Below are positions 49,932 through 62,126 of a stretch of 64,000 nt of DNA, in pieces. The notes beneath the pieces are model-generated. The model was not told the origin of the DNA and made no database searches. It was given only the letters and a program-made list of their open reading frames with translations. The DNA is from Pseudonocardia autotrophica (GTDB lineage Bacteria > Actinomycetota > Actinomycetes > Mycobacteriales > Pseudonocardiaceae), in assembly GCF_000717175.1 (NCBI RefSeq), contig NZ_JNYD01000001.1, forward strand, positions 124,001 through 188,000. Direction: 5' to 3'. Both the position numbers and the translations under genes were made by a program. The number at the start of each line of letters is the position of its first letter. Within the stretch, counting starts at the first letter, position 1.

Positions 49932-51217
49932 CAGACCTGCTCATCACGAACGCCAAGCCCTACGGCGAGGAGGCCGTCGACCTGCTGGTCCGCGACGGCG
50001 TCGTCGCGGAGATCGGCACCGGCCTGACCGCCGAGGGCGTCGGGACCCTCGACGCCGGCGGCCACGTCCTGCTCCCCGGCCTCGTCGACCTGCACGTGCA
50101 CCTGCGCGAGCCGGGCGGCGAGGAGTCCGAGACCATCGAGACCGGCTCGCACGCCGCCGCGCTCGGCGGCTTCACCGCGGTCTTCGCCATGCCGAACACG
50201 GATCCGGTGGCGGACACCGCCGTCGTCGTGGAGCACGTGCGGCGCCGCGGCGAGGAGGTCGGCCTGGTCGACGTGCACCCGGTCGGCGCCGTCACCACCG
50301 GGCTGCGGGGCGAGAAGCTCGCCGAGCTCGGGACCATGGTGTCGTCCGCGGCGCAGGTCCGGATGTTCTCCGACGACGGCCGCTGCGTGAACGACCCGCT
50401 GATCATGCGCCGGGCGCTGGAGTACGCCAGCGCGCTCGACGTCGTGATCGCCCAGCACGCCGAGGACCACCGGCTCACCGGCGGCGCCCAGGCGCACGAG
50501 GGCGCGATCGCGTCCCGGCTCGGCCTGGCCGGCTGGCCCGCGACCGCCGAGGAGACGGTCATCGCGCGGGACGTCGCGCTGGCCCGTGAGGCGGGGGCGG
50601 CGCTGCACGTCTGCCACGTCTCCTCGCTGCACTCGATCGCGGTGCTGCGGGCGGCGAAGGCGCAGGGCGTGCGGGTGAGCGCCGAGGTCACCCCGCACCA
50701 CCTGCTGCTCACCGACGGCCGGCTGACCGGCTACGACCCGGTCAACAAGGTCAACCCGCCGCTGCGCACCGGGGCGGACACGCAGGCCATGCGGGAGGCG
50801 CTGGCCGAGGGTGTGATCGACGTCGTCGCGACCGACCACGCCCCGCACGCCTCGCAGTACAAGGACACGGAGTGGGCGGCCGCGAAGCCGGGCATGCTGG
50901 GTCTGCAGACGGCGCTGTCGGTCGTGATCCACACGATGGTCGAGCCGGGCCTGCTGGACTGGCACGGGGTCGCGCAGGTGATGTCGGAGCGGCCGGCCGA
51001 GATCGGCAACCTGCCGGACCAGGGCCGGCCGATCGCGGTCGGGGAGCCGGCGACGTTCGCGCTGGTCGACCCGGACGCGCAGTGGACGGTGCGCGGCGCG
51101 GCGCTGGCCAGCAGGGCGGCGAACACGCCGTACGAGGGAATGCGGCTGCCCGGAGCGGTGGTCGCGACGGTTCTGCGTGGCCGGATCACGGCCCGCGACG
51201 GGAAGGTTGTGGCATGA
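49928..51217 (+). CDS. pyrC: Dihydroorotase
   Basis: The 429-residue type I dihydroorotase has the metal motif [27 protein letters not shown] and the Asp/His motif [13 protein letters not shown]. It closes carbamoyl-aspartate to dihydroorotate. It overlaps pyrB and carA by four bases each. Many actinobacteria have a small membrane protein gene between pyrC and carA; here it is absent. Confidence 0.95.
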   Translation: MTDLLITNAKPYGEEAVDLLVRDGVVAEIGTGLTAEGVGTLDAGGHVLLPGLVDLHVHLREPGGEESETIETGSHAAALGGFTAVFAMPNTDPVADTAVVVEHVRRRGEEVGLVDVHPVGAVTTGLRGEKLAELGTMVSSAAQVRMFSDDGRCVNDPLIMRRALEYASALDVVIAQHAEDHRLTGGAQAHEGAIASRLGLAGWPATAEETVIARDVALAREAGAALHVCHVSSLHSIAVLRAAKAQGVRVSAEVTPHHLLLTDGRLTGYDPVNKVNPPLRTGADTQAMREALAEGVIDVVATDHAPHASQYKDTEWAAAKPGMLGLQTALSVVIHTMVEPGLLDWHGVAQVMSERPAEIGNLPDQGRPIAVGEPATFALVDPDAQWTVRGAALASRAANTPYEGMRLPGAVVATVLRGRITARDGKVVA

Positions 51218-52412
51218 CCAGCCCCACCATCGACGCAGTGCTCGTCCTCGAGGACGGGCGGATCTTCCGGGGCGAGGCCTTCGGTGCCGTGGGGGAGACC
51301 CTGGGCGAGGCCGTGTTCACCACCGGGATGACGGGCTACCAGGAGACCCTGACGGACCCGTCGTACCACCGCCAGATCGTGGTGCAGACCGCCCCTCAGA
51401 TCGGCAACACCGGCTGGAACGGCGAGGACGACGAGTCCACCGGCATCCAGGTCGCCGGGTACGCGGTGCGCGACCCCAGCCGCCGGCCGTCGAACTGGCG
51501 GTCGACCGGCTCGCTCGAGGACGCGCTGCGGACGCAGGGCGTCGTCGGGATCGCCGGGATCGACACCCGCGCGGTCGTGCGGCACCTGCGCGAGCGCGGC
51601 GCCATGCGCGCCGGCGTCTTCTCCGGCACCTCGCTGGGTTCGGACGAGATGCTCGTCGAGCGGGTCCGGCAGAGCCCGGGCATGGAGGGCGCGGACCTCT
51701 ACGGCGCGGTCACCACGAAGACCCCGTACGTCCGGGAGGCGGTGGGGGACAAGAAGTTCACCGTCGCCGCGCTCGACGTGGGGATCAAGTTCAACACGCC
51801 GCGGATGATGGCCCAGCGCGGCATCGAGGTGCACGTGCTGCCGGCCGACACGACGTTCGAGCAGCTGCTCGCCGTCAACCCCGACGGGGTCTTCATCTCC
51901 AACGGCCCGGGCGACCCGGCCACGGCCGACGTCCCGGTGGCGCTGACCCGGCAGGTCCTGGAGCGGCGGATCCCGCTGTTCGGCATCTGCTTCGGCAACC
52001 AGATCCTCGGCCGGGCGCTCGGCCGCGGCACCTACAAGCTGCGCTACGGGCACCGCGGCATCAACATCCCGGTCGTGGAGCACGCCACCGGACGGGTCGC
52101 GATCACCTCGCAGAACCACGGCTTCGCGGTCGAGGGCAGCGCGGGCGAGCGCTTCGACACCCCGTTCGGCACCGGCGTCGTCAGCCACACCTGCCCCAAC
52201 GACGGCTGCGTCGAGGGGCTCACCGGCCTGGACTTCCCGGCCTTCAGCGTGCAGTACCACCCGGAGGCGGCCGCCGGCCCGCACGACGCCGCGGACCTGT
52301 TCGACCGCTTCTGCCAGCTCATGACGGACAACCCGGTGAGCCACGGGCCGGCCGGGACCGAGGAGTCCGGCGGCCGACACCGCCTGCTCGACCAGAACGG
52401 GGGAGCGGTCTG

Positions 52413-52413
<1 letters not shown>
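51214..52413 (+). CDS. carA: Carbamoyl-phosphate synthase small subunit
   Basis: The 399-residue protein supplies ammonia from glutamine. The nucleophile Cys lies in [15 protein letters not shown] and the His/Glu of the triad in [11 protein letters not shown]. The N-terminal CPSase small domain begins with [14 protein letters not shown]. It shares one base with the carB start (TGATG). Confidence 0.96.
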
Positions 52414-55711
<3,298 letters not shown>

Positions 55712-55715
<4 letters not shown>

Positions 55716-56545
55716 CCGGGTTCGGGAGGCGGCTCGTGGCGGCGGTCGACCGCTTCGGGCCGCTGTGCGCCGGCATCGACCCGCACCCCGGGCTGATCGC
55801 GGAGTGGGGCCTCACGGACGACGCGGACGGGCTCGCCCGGTTCTGCGCCGCGGCCGTCGAGGCCCTGGCCGGACACGTCGCCGTGGTGAAGCCGCAGGCG
55901 GCGTTCTTCGAGCGGCACGGGTCGCGGGGGATCGCGGTCCTGGAGCGGACCCTCGCCGACCTCGCCGGCACCGGGACGCTCTCGCTGCTCGACGTCAAGC
56001 GCGGCGACATCGGCTCGACCATGGACGGGTACGCCGACGCCTACCTCGGCGTCGGCGCGGCCGTCGCGGCCGACGCGATCACGGTCTCGCCCTACCTCGG
56101 GTTCGGGTCCCTCGAACCGGCCTTCCGGGCCGCCGAGGAGGCCGATCGGGGCGTGTTCGTGCTGGCCCGCACCTCGAACCCGGAGGGCGGGTCGGTGCAG
56201 CTGGCGAGCGCCGACGGGCGCACCGTCGCGCAGGCGATGGTCGACGGCGCGGCGGGCCGGAACACCGGCGCCGCGCCGCTGGGCGGGGTCGGCGTGGTCG
56301 TGGGCGCCACCCACGACCACGGGCTGCAGCTCGGCGCCCTCAACGGCGCCGTGCTGGCGCCCGGGCTCGGCGCCCAGGGCGCGACCCCGCGGGACGTCGC
56401 CGAGCGGTTCGCGGGCCTCTCCGGGCTCGTCCTGCCCGCGGCGTCGCGGTCGATCCTGAAGGCCGGGCCGGGGGTGGCGGCCCTGCGGTCCGCCGCCGAG
56501 GCCCAGCGGGACGAGCTGGCCGCGGCCCTCACCGCCCTCCGCTGA
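55712..56545 (+). CDS. pyrF: Orotidine-5'-phosphate decarboxylase (type 2)
   Basis: The 277-residue protein has the type 2 active-site motif [20 protein letters not shown] (catalytic Lys and Asp). N-terminal [16 protein letters not shown] and [11 protein letters not shown] are also typical. It makes UMP in the last step of the pathway. It closes the six-gene pyr unit; pyrD and pyrE are not in the window. Confidence 0.95.
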
Positions 56546-56715
56546 GGACCGGCCCGCGAACGGCCGGGGCGGCCGGTGATACCTCCGGCGCTCGGATTCA
56601 CCCGTTCGGAGGGGATGGTGGCACCATGGTGCCCGCCGCCGCGGCCCGGCACGCTGGGCGGACCGCGCGGCCGGGACCGGTGCCGCGCGGGTCGGGGAGC
56701 GCGGAGGTGTCTGCA

Positions 56716-57105
56716 GTGGCCGCAACGGTGGACGAGGTGGTGGACGTCCTCATCGTGGACGACCAGCGCCCGTTCCGGACGGTGGCGCGCACCGTCGTCG
56801 GGATGGTCGGCGGCTGGCGCGTCGCCGCCGAGGCCGAGACGGGCGAGCAGGCCCTCGTCGAGGCCGAACGGGTGCATCCCGCGGTCGTCCTCATGGACAT
56901 CAACCTGCCCGGGATCAGCGGGATCGAGGCCACCCGGCGGATCCTTGCCCGCGATCCGGCCGCCGTCGTGGTGCTCCTGTCGACCTACGCGCTCGACGAC
57001 CTCCCCGGCGACGCCGCGCAGTGCGGCGCCGTGGCGTACATCAACAAGGAAGACCTCACACCGGCACGCCTGCGCGCCCTGCGGTCGGTGGAGCAGGCGG
57101 GCTGA
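56716..57105 (+). CDS. Stand-alone response-regulator receiver protein
   Basis: The 129-residue protein is a single receiver domain with no output domain. Acidic pair Asp15/Asp16 (VLIVDDQRPF), phospho-acceptor Asp61 (VVLMDINLPGISGIEATRR), Ser/Thr 89-90 (VVLLSTYALDD) and Lys111 (YINKEDL) are all present. I chose GTG 56716, which has GGAGG eight bases upstream. No histidine kinase gene is adjacent, so its partner is unknown. It resembles CheY-like relay proteins. Confidence 0.85.
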   Translation: MAATVDEVVDVLIVDDQRPFRTVARTVVGMVGGWRVAAEAETGEQALVEAERVHPAVVLMDINLPGISGIEATRRILARDPAAVVVLLSTYALDDLPGDAAQCGAVAYINKEDLTPARLRALRSVEQAG

Positions 57106-57418
57106 GCGCCGGAGCGCCCCCGCACGCACGATTCGTGACGGATTCGTGACGGATCTGTGATGGAGACCACCGGCGACGCGCCGGTCCCGCGCGCCGAACG
57201 GGCGCGTCGCCGTAGCCTCCGCGCGGTCGCTCGTGGTATCACCCGGACGGGTGTGGACGACCGGGCCTGTGGCATCAAACCCACAGGTGGCACCCCCGTT
57301 GGCATCACGAACGGGTGCGTGGGTACGTTCCCTCCCGGCCCCCGGCACAACCCACCGGGGACGGCGGCCGCCGCCACCGGGCGACCGCCCTCGCGCACGA
57401 CGAAAGACGGAGGAGACC
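57106..57418. other. Intergenic leader before mihF (313 bases)
   Basis: No gene is supported. It holds three 11-base tandem repeats (57131-57163). Further on are GGTATCA at 57235 and two GGCATCA motifs at 57271 and 57301, each at or in the loop of a short hairpin, including CCTGTGG/CCACAGG at 57266-57287. It probably carries the mihF promoter and regulator sites. Confidence 0.55.
57131..57163 (+). repeat. Three 11-base direct repeats
   Basis: ATTCGTGACGG occurs twice in tandem (57131, 57142), followed by the diverged ATCTGTGATGG (57153). The one-turn period suits side-by-side binding by an OmpR-type response regulator. Confidence 0.7.
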
Positions 57419-57733
57419 GTGGCCCTTCCCCAGCTGACCGAGGAACAGCGCGCCGCCGCGTTGGAGAAGGCCGCGGCCGCCCGCCGGGCCCGGGCAGAGC
57501 TGAAGGACCGGCTCAAGCGCGGCGGGATCACCCTCGCCGAGGTGCTGAAGCAGTCCGACACCGACGAGGTGCTCGGCAAGATGAAGGTGTCGGCCCTGCT
57601 CGAGGCCCTGCCCAGCGTCGGCAAGGTCCGTGCGGCGCAGATCATGGAGCGCCTCGAGATCGCCCCGAGCCGCCGCCTGCGCGGCCTCGGCGAGCGGCAG
57701 CGCAAGGCGCTGCTGGCCGAGTTCCCTTCCTGA
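57419..57733 (+). CDS. mihF: Integration host factor, actinobacterial type (mIHF)
   Basis: The 104-residue protein starts at GTG 57419 after GGAGGAG. It shows the mIHF pattern: a basic N-terminal helix AAALEKAAAARRARAELKDR, LKQSDTDEVLGKMKVSALLE, and the S13-like helix-two-turn-helix LPSVGKVRAAQIMERLEIAP. It is a nucleoid-associated DNA-binding protein, essential in mycobacteria. The following gmk gene starts 11 bases later, the usual order. Confidence 0.93.
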   Translation: MALPQLTEEQRAAALEKAAAARRARAELKDRLKRGGITLAEVLKQSDTDEVLGKMKVSALLEALPSVGKVRAAQIMERLEIAPSRRLRGLGERQRKALLAEFPS

Positions 57734-57744
57734 GAGGGGGCGGC

Positions 57745-58362
57745 GTGCCGGCAGGACCGCCGCCCCGCCGGGGCCGGCTGATGGTGCTCGCAGGGCCCTC
57801 CGGGGTCGGCAAGAGCAGCATCGTCGACCGGCTCCGCTCGGAGCTCCCCGACCTCCACTTCAGCGTCTCCGCGACCACGCGGGCGCCGCGGGAGGGGGAG
57901 GTCGAGGGGATCCACTACCACTTCGTGGACCGGGCGGAGTTCGACCGGCTGATCGCCGACGGCGAGCTGCTGGAGTGGGCCGAGGTGCACGGCGGCCTGC
58001 AGCGCTCCGGCACCCCGCGCGAGCCCGTCGAGCGCGAGCTCGCGGCCGGCCACCCGGTGCTCGTCGAGGTGGACCTGCAGGGGGCGCGCTCGGTCAAGCA
58101 GGTCATGCCCGAGTCGGTCACCGTGTTCGTCGAGCCGCCCTCGTTCGAGGAGCTGGCCCGCCGGCTCACCGACCGGGGCACCGAGACCCCGGAGGTCCGG
58201 GAGCGCCGGCTGCGCACCGCGGTCGAGGAGATGGCCGCGCGTGACGAGTTCGACGTCGTCGTGGTCAACGACGAGGTGCAGGCCGTCGTCGACCGGTTGG
58301 TAGAGTTGCTGGTCGCACCTGCGGAATTCCCGCATCCGTCCGTCTCTGGAGTTTCTGAGTGA
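57745..58362 (+). CDS. gmk: Guanylate kinase
   Basis: The 205-residue protein phosphorylates GMP to GDP. Walker A is [10 protein letters not shown]; the GMP-binding region is [20 protein letters not shown], and [10 protein letters not shown] follows. The start is GTG 57745 after GAGAGGGGG. Its stop overlaps the rpoZ start. Confidence 0.95.
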   Translation: MPAGPPPRRGRLMVLAGPSGVGKSSIVDRLRSELPDLHFSVSATTRAPREGEVEGIHYHFVDRAEFDRLIADGELLEWAEVHGGLQRSGTPREPVERELAAGHPVLVEVDLQGARSVKQVMPESVTVFVEPPSFEELARRLTDRGTETPEVRERRLRTAVEEMAARDEFDVVVVNDEVQAVVDRLVELLVAPAEFPHPSVSGVSE

Positions 58363-58637
58363 GCATGCCGCTGACCGGCGCGGTCGCCGGTTCCACCCCC
58401 GAGGGCATCACCAACCCGCCGATCGACGACCTGCTCGACAAGGTCAGCTCGAAGTACGCCCTGGTGATCTACGCGGCCAAGCGTGCCCGGCAGATCAACG
58501 ACTACTACTCCCAGCTCGGCGAGGGCCTGCTGGAGTACGTCGGGCCGCTGGTCGAGCCCGGCCCCCGCGAGAAGCCGCTGTCGATCGCCATGCGCGAGAT
58601 CCAGAGCGGCCTGCTCGAGCACACCGAGGGCGAGTGA
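58359..58637 (+). CDS. rpoZ: RNA polymerase omega subunit
   Basis: The 92-residue protein has the omega core: [35 protein letters not shown], and a C-terminal [10 protein letters not shown] segment. GTG 58359 is six bases after GGAG and overlaps the gmk stop; ATG 58365 is an alternative start. Omega helps assemble RNA polymerase and in other bacteria takes part in ppGpp sensing. Confidence 0.95.
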   Translation: MSMPLTGAVAGSTPEGITNPPIDDLLDKVSSKYALVIYAAKRARQINDYYSQLGEGLLEYVGPLVEPGPREKPLSIAMREIQSGLLEHTEGE

Positions 58638-58685
58638 GCCCGGCCGGCTGCGCGCGAACGGCATGTCCCGAGGCGTGAGGACGCC

Positions 58686-59900
58686 ATGACCGCACCGAAG
58701 GTCCTGCTCGGTGTGGCGGGCGGCATCGCCGCCTACAAGAGCGCCGAGCTGCTCCGCCGGCTCACCGAGACCGGGCACTCCGTGCGGGTCGTCCCCACGG
58801 GTTCGGCGCTGAACTTCGTCGGCGCCGCCACCTTCGAGGCGCTGTCCGGGCAGCCGGTGCACACCGGCGTCTTCTCGGACGTGCCGTCGGTCCAGCACGT
58901 GCGGCTGGGCCAGGAGGCCGATCTCGTCGTCGTCGCCCCCGCCACCGCGGACCTGCTGGCCCGCGCGGTGCAGGGGCGCGCGGACGACCTCCTCGGCGGC
59001 TCCCTGCTCGTCGCCCGGTGCCCGGTGCTGTTCGTGCCGGCGATGCACACCGAGATGTGGGAGCACCCCGCCACCCGCGCCAACGTGGCGACGCTGCGCG
59101 AGCGGGGCTCGGTCGTCATGGAGCCCGCGTCCGGCCGGCTCACCGGCAAGGACACCGGCCCCGGCCGGCTGCCCGACCCCGCCGAGATCGCCGAGCTCGC
59201 CCGGCTGCTGCTGGAGCGGGCCGACGCGCTGCCGCGGGACCTCGCGGGCCGGCGCGTGGTCGTCTCGGCCGGCGGCACCCGCGAGCCGCTCGACCCCGTG
59301 CGCTACCTCGGCAACCGGTCGTCGGGCCGGCAGGGGTACGCGCTGGCCAAGGTCGCGGCCCAGCGCGGCGCGCACGTCACGCTCGTCGCGGGGCACACCG
59401 CCGAGCTGGCCGACCCGGCGGCCGTCGAGGTCGTGAAGGTCGGGTCCGCGCTGGAGATGCGCGACGCGATGCACGCGGCCGTCAAGGGCGCCGACGCCGT
59501 GGTGATGTCCGCCGCGGTCGCCGACTTCCGGCCCGCCGCGCTCGCCGCGCACAAGATCAAGAAGGACGGGTCCGAGCCCGAGCCGCTGCACCTGGCGCTC
59601 AACCCGGACATCCTCGCCGAGCTCGTCGCCGCCCGGGAGCCGGGCCAGGTCGTGGTCGGGTTCGCCGCCGAGACCGGGGACGACACCGCGGACGTGCTGG
59701 AGTACGGCCGCCGCAAGCTCGCCAAGAAGGGCTGCGACCTGCTGCTGGTCAACTGGGTCGGCGAGGGCGGCGCCTTCGAGAACACCGAGAACCAGGGCTG
59801 GCTGCTCGGTGCGGACGGTGGCGAGACGCAGATCCCGAACGGGTCGAAGGCGCTGCTGGCGTCGCGCCTGTGGGACGCGGTGGCGGCCCGGCTGGCCTGA
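58686..59900 (+). CDS. coaBC: Phosphopantothenoylcysteine decarboxylase / synthetase
   Basis: The 404-residue fusion has a flavin-dependent CoaC half (GVAGGIAAYKSAELLRRLTE, PAMHTEMWEHPAT) and a CoaB half from about 190 (VSAGGTREPLDPVRYLGNRS, AVADFRP). It makes 4'-phosphopantetheine from phosphopantothenate and cysteine for CoA. The length is normal. A strong hairpin terminates it. Confidence 0.95.
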   Translation: MTAPKVLLGVAGGIAAYKSAELLRRLTETGHSVRVVPTGSALNFVGAATFEALSGQPVHTGVFSDVPSVQHVRLGQEADLVVVAPATADLLARAVQGRADDLLGGSLLVARCPVLFVPAMHTEMWEHPATRANVATLRERGSVVMEPASGRLTGKDTGPGRLPDPAEIAELARLLLERADALPRDLAGRRVVVSAGGTREPLDPVRYLGNRSSGRQGYALAKVAAQRGAHVTLVAGHTAELADPAAVEVVKVGSALEMRDAMHAAVKGADAVVMSAAVADFRPAALAAHKIKKDGSEPEPLHLALNPDILAELVAAREPGQVVVGFAAETGDDTADVLEYGRRKLAKKGCDLLLVNWVGEGGAFENTENQGWLLGADGGETQIPNGSKALLASRLWDAVAARLA

Positions 59901-59927
59901 ACCGGGCTCCGCGAGCCGCGAGAACGC

Positions 59928-59960
59928 ACGAGGGGCGGTCCCACCGGGACCGCCCCTCGT
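59928..59960. terminator. Bidirectional hairpin terminator
   Basis: ACGAGGGGCGGTCCC and GGGACCGCCCCTCGT form a perfect 15-bp stem with the three-base loop ACC, between convergent coaBC and the SH3 gene. Confidence 0.85.
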
Positions 59961-59982
59961 CTCGTGTGCGTGACGCCGGGCG

Positions 59983-60516
59983 TCAGCCGCCGAGCAGGCC
60001 GGGCACGCCGCCGCTGCGGGCCGGGGCCGGCTCCGCCGGGGCGTCCTCGTCGGCGCCGGTGCCGTCGGCGCCGTCCGCGCCCTCGGCCGGGGCGGCGTTC
60101 TCCGGCGAGTCGGTGCCGGAGGCCGACGGGGTGGTCTCCGGGGCCCCGCCGTTGGACGAGTCGTCGGCGTCGCCGCGCGACGGGGTGAGGCCGGCGTCGT
60201 CCGGGGTCTCGGCGGCGGTGCCGGTGCCGTCCGTCTTCACGTAGTCCTTGACGGCCCAGCCGTCGAGGTTCTCGAGCTTCACGAACCCGTTGCGGGTCTC
60301 GCCGACCTCGACCTCGGTGCCGCGGTCGCAGACGGCCACGATGTCGGCGTCGGCCGCCGGCTCCTCGCGGACGTTGACGTTGTCGGTGCAGGTGCCCGTG
60401 GTCGCCGCGGACGCGGTGCCGGCCAGCACGGCCATGAGCCCGGCCGCGCCGACGGCGAGCACGCCGCCGACCGCCGCGGCCGCGCGGCCCGGTCGCTGCA
60501 GTGCAGTCACCTTCAT
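59983..60516 (-). CDS. Secreted SH3-domain protein
   Basis: The 177-residue protein starts at ATG 60516 with GGAGG nine bases upstream. Residues 1-37 are a signal peptide with a hydrophobic core ([19 protein letters not shown]) and a likely cleavage after TASA. Residues about 40-95 are a bacterial SH3 domain ([29 protein letters not shown]) with two cysteines that could pair. The C-terminal half is Asp/Gly/Pro/Ala-rich low complexity. It probably sits in the cell wall; the function is unknown. Confidence 0.85.
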   Translation of the reverse strand: MKVTALQRPGRAAAAVGGVLAVGAAGLMAVLAGTASAATTGTCTDNVNVREEPAADADIVAVCDRGTEVEVGETRNGFVKLENLDGWAVKDYVKTDGTGTAAETPDDAGLTPSRGDADDSSNGGAPETTPSASGTDSPENAAPAEGADGADGTGADEDAPAEPAPARSGGVPGLLGG

Positions 60517-60850
60517 GGGGAGGAACCTCCGAGAGTGTCGACCGCGACCCCGGTTCGGGGCGACGCGAGGGCGTCGGTGGGGCGCGGCTGCGGTGTCACC
60601 GGGCCCAACGACGCCGCTCGTTACCGATTCGGGACCCCGCTCGGGGTCCACCCGAAGGGGTGGTGGACGGCGCGCTCACGACACGGTTCGTCACGCAGCG
60701 TCATCGGACGAGGTGTCCTCACCTGTGGAGGCCCGCGGTCGACTACCCTGCCGTCCGACAGCATCCAGCGATCTGCACCCCGCCCCGCCGCACGACGCGG
60801 CGGAGCCGGCAACGAGGCCAGGGGAGCGACGACCTCGGCAGGAGTGGCGC
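60517..60850. other. Divergent intergenic region SH3 gene / metK (334 bases)
   Basis: No gene is supported. Adjacent hairpins GGACCCC-GCTC-GGGGTCC (60632-60649) and CCACCC-GAAG-GGGTGG (60648-60663) lie mid-region, on the leader side of the SH3 gene. TACCCT at 60744-60749 is a plausible metK -10 box. I could not match a known SAM or c-di-AMP riboswitch. Confidence 0.5.
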
Positions 60851-62053
60851 GTGGCGAACGTGGGCCGTCGGCTCTTCACCAGCGAGTCGGTGACCGAGGG
60901 TCACCCGGACAAGATGTGCGACGCGATCAGCGACACGATCCTCGACGCGCTCCTCGCACAGGACCCGCGCAGCCGCGTCGCGGTCGAGACCCTGGTGACC
61001 ACCGGGCAGGTGCACGTCGCCGGCGAGGTCACGACGAGTGCCTACGCGGACATCCCCGGCCTGGTCCGGGAGAAGATCCTCGAGATCGGCTACGACTCGT
61101 CGTCGAAGGGCTTCGACGGCAACTCCTGCGGCGTCAACGTGGCGATCGGCGCGCAGTCGCCGGACATCGCCCAGGGCGTCGACACCGCGTACGAGAGCCG
61201 GGTCGAGGCGATCGAGGACGAGATCGCCCGCCAGGGCGCCGGCGACCAGGGTCTGATGTTCGGGTACGCGAACACGGACACGGACGAGCTGATGCCGCTG
61301 CCGATCGCGCTCGCGCACCGGCTGTCGCGCCGGCTCACCGAGGTCCGCAAGTCCGGCGTGCTGCCCTACCTGCGGCCGGACGGCAAGACCCAGGTCACCA
61401 TCGAGTACGACGGCGACAAGCCGGTCCGGGTCGACACGGTGGTCCTCTCCACGCAGCACGCGGCGGACGTCGACCTCGACGGCATGCTCGCGCCGGACGT
61501 GCTGGAGAAGATCGTCACCCCGGAGATCGCCGACCTCGGGCTGGACACCTCGAACGTCCGGCTGCTGGTCAACCCGACCGGCCGGTTCGTGATCGGCGGT
61601 CCGATGGGCGACGCCGGGCTCACCGGCCGCAAGATCATCGTCGACACCTACGGCGGGTTCGCCCGGCACGGCGGCGGCGCCTTCTCGGGCAAGGACCCGT
61701 CGAAGGTGGACCGCTCCGCGGCGTACGCCATGCGGTGGGTGGCCAAGAACGTCGTGGCGGCCGGGCTGGCCGAGCGCATCGAGGTGCAGGTCGCGTACGC
61801 GATCGGCAAGGCGGCGCCCGTCGGCCTGTTCGTCGAGACCTTCGGCACCGCGCGCGTCGACCCGGCGAAGATCGAGTCGGCCATCACCGAGGTGTTCGAC
61901 CTCCGTCCGGCGGCGATCGTGCGCGACCTCGACCTGCTGCGCCCGATCTACGCACCGACCGCGGCCTACGGCCACTTCGGCCGCAACGACATCGCCCTGC
62001 CGTGGGAGGACACCTCCCGCGCCGAGGCGCTGAAGTCGGCCGCGGGCGCCTGA
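60851..62053 (+). CDS. metK: S-adenosylmethionine synthetase
   Basis: The 400-residue protein makes SAM from methionine and ATP. Signatures are [20 protein letters not shown] (ATP/methionine site), [12 protein letters not shown] and the P-loop-like [20 protein letters not shown]. The GTG start at 60851 has GGAG six bases upstream. It is full length and lies between coaBC and priA, a common actinobacterial order. Confidence 0.96.
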   Translation: MANVGRRLFTSESVTEGHPDKMCDAISDTILDALLAQDPRSRVAVETLVTTGQVHVAGEVTTSAYADIPGLVREKILEIGYDSSSKGFDGNSCGVNVAIGAQSPDIAQGVDTAYESRVEAIEDEIARQGAGDQGLMFGYANTDTDELMPLPIALAHRLSRRLTEVRKSGVLPYLRPDGKTQVTIEYDGDKPVRVDTVVLSTQHAADVDLDGMLAPDVLEKIVTPEIADLGLDTSNVRLLVNPTGRFVIGGPMGDAGLTGRKIIVDTYGGFARHGGGAFSGKDPSKVDRSAAYAMRWVAKNVVAAGLAERIEVQVAYAIGKAAPVGLFVETFGTARVDPAKIESAITEVFDLRPAAIVRDLDLLRPIYAPTAAYGHFGRNDIALPWEDTSRAEALKSAAGA

Positions 62054-62067
62054 GCCCGGCGTTGACC

Positions 62068-62100
62068 GCACTCTCGTGCGCCAGGTCCGCGCGAGAGTGC
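62068..62100. terminator. Short hairpin between metK and priA
   Basis: GCACTCTCG and CGAGAGTGC form a 9-bp stem 15 bases past the metK stop. Its right arm continues into GCCGTTC, a sequence shared with the hairpin at 26891-26908. It may be a weak terminator or part of a dispersed element. Confidence 0.45.
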
Positions 62101-62126
62101 CGTTCGTGCACAACAGGAGCGCTGGT

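Noticed and set aside
60517..60660. Possible c-di-AMP (ydaO) riboswitch in front of the secreted SH3 gene
   Set aside because: Such riboswitches are common before actinobacterial cell-wall genes, and CCCGAATCGG followed by GGCGTCG on the minus strand looks faintly similar, but the conserved 5' half of the motif could not be found.
60664..60850. Possible SAM riboswitch before metK
   Set aside because: I found no SAM-I/SAM-IV core or pseudoknot pattern in the leader.
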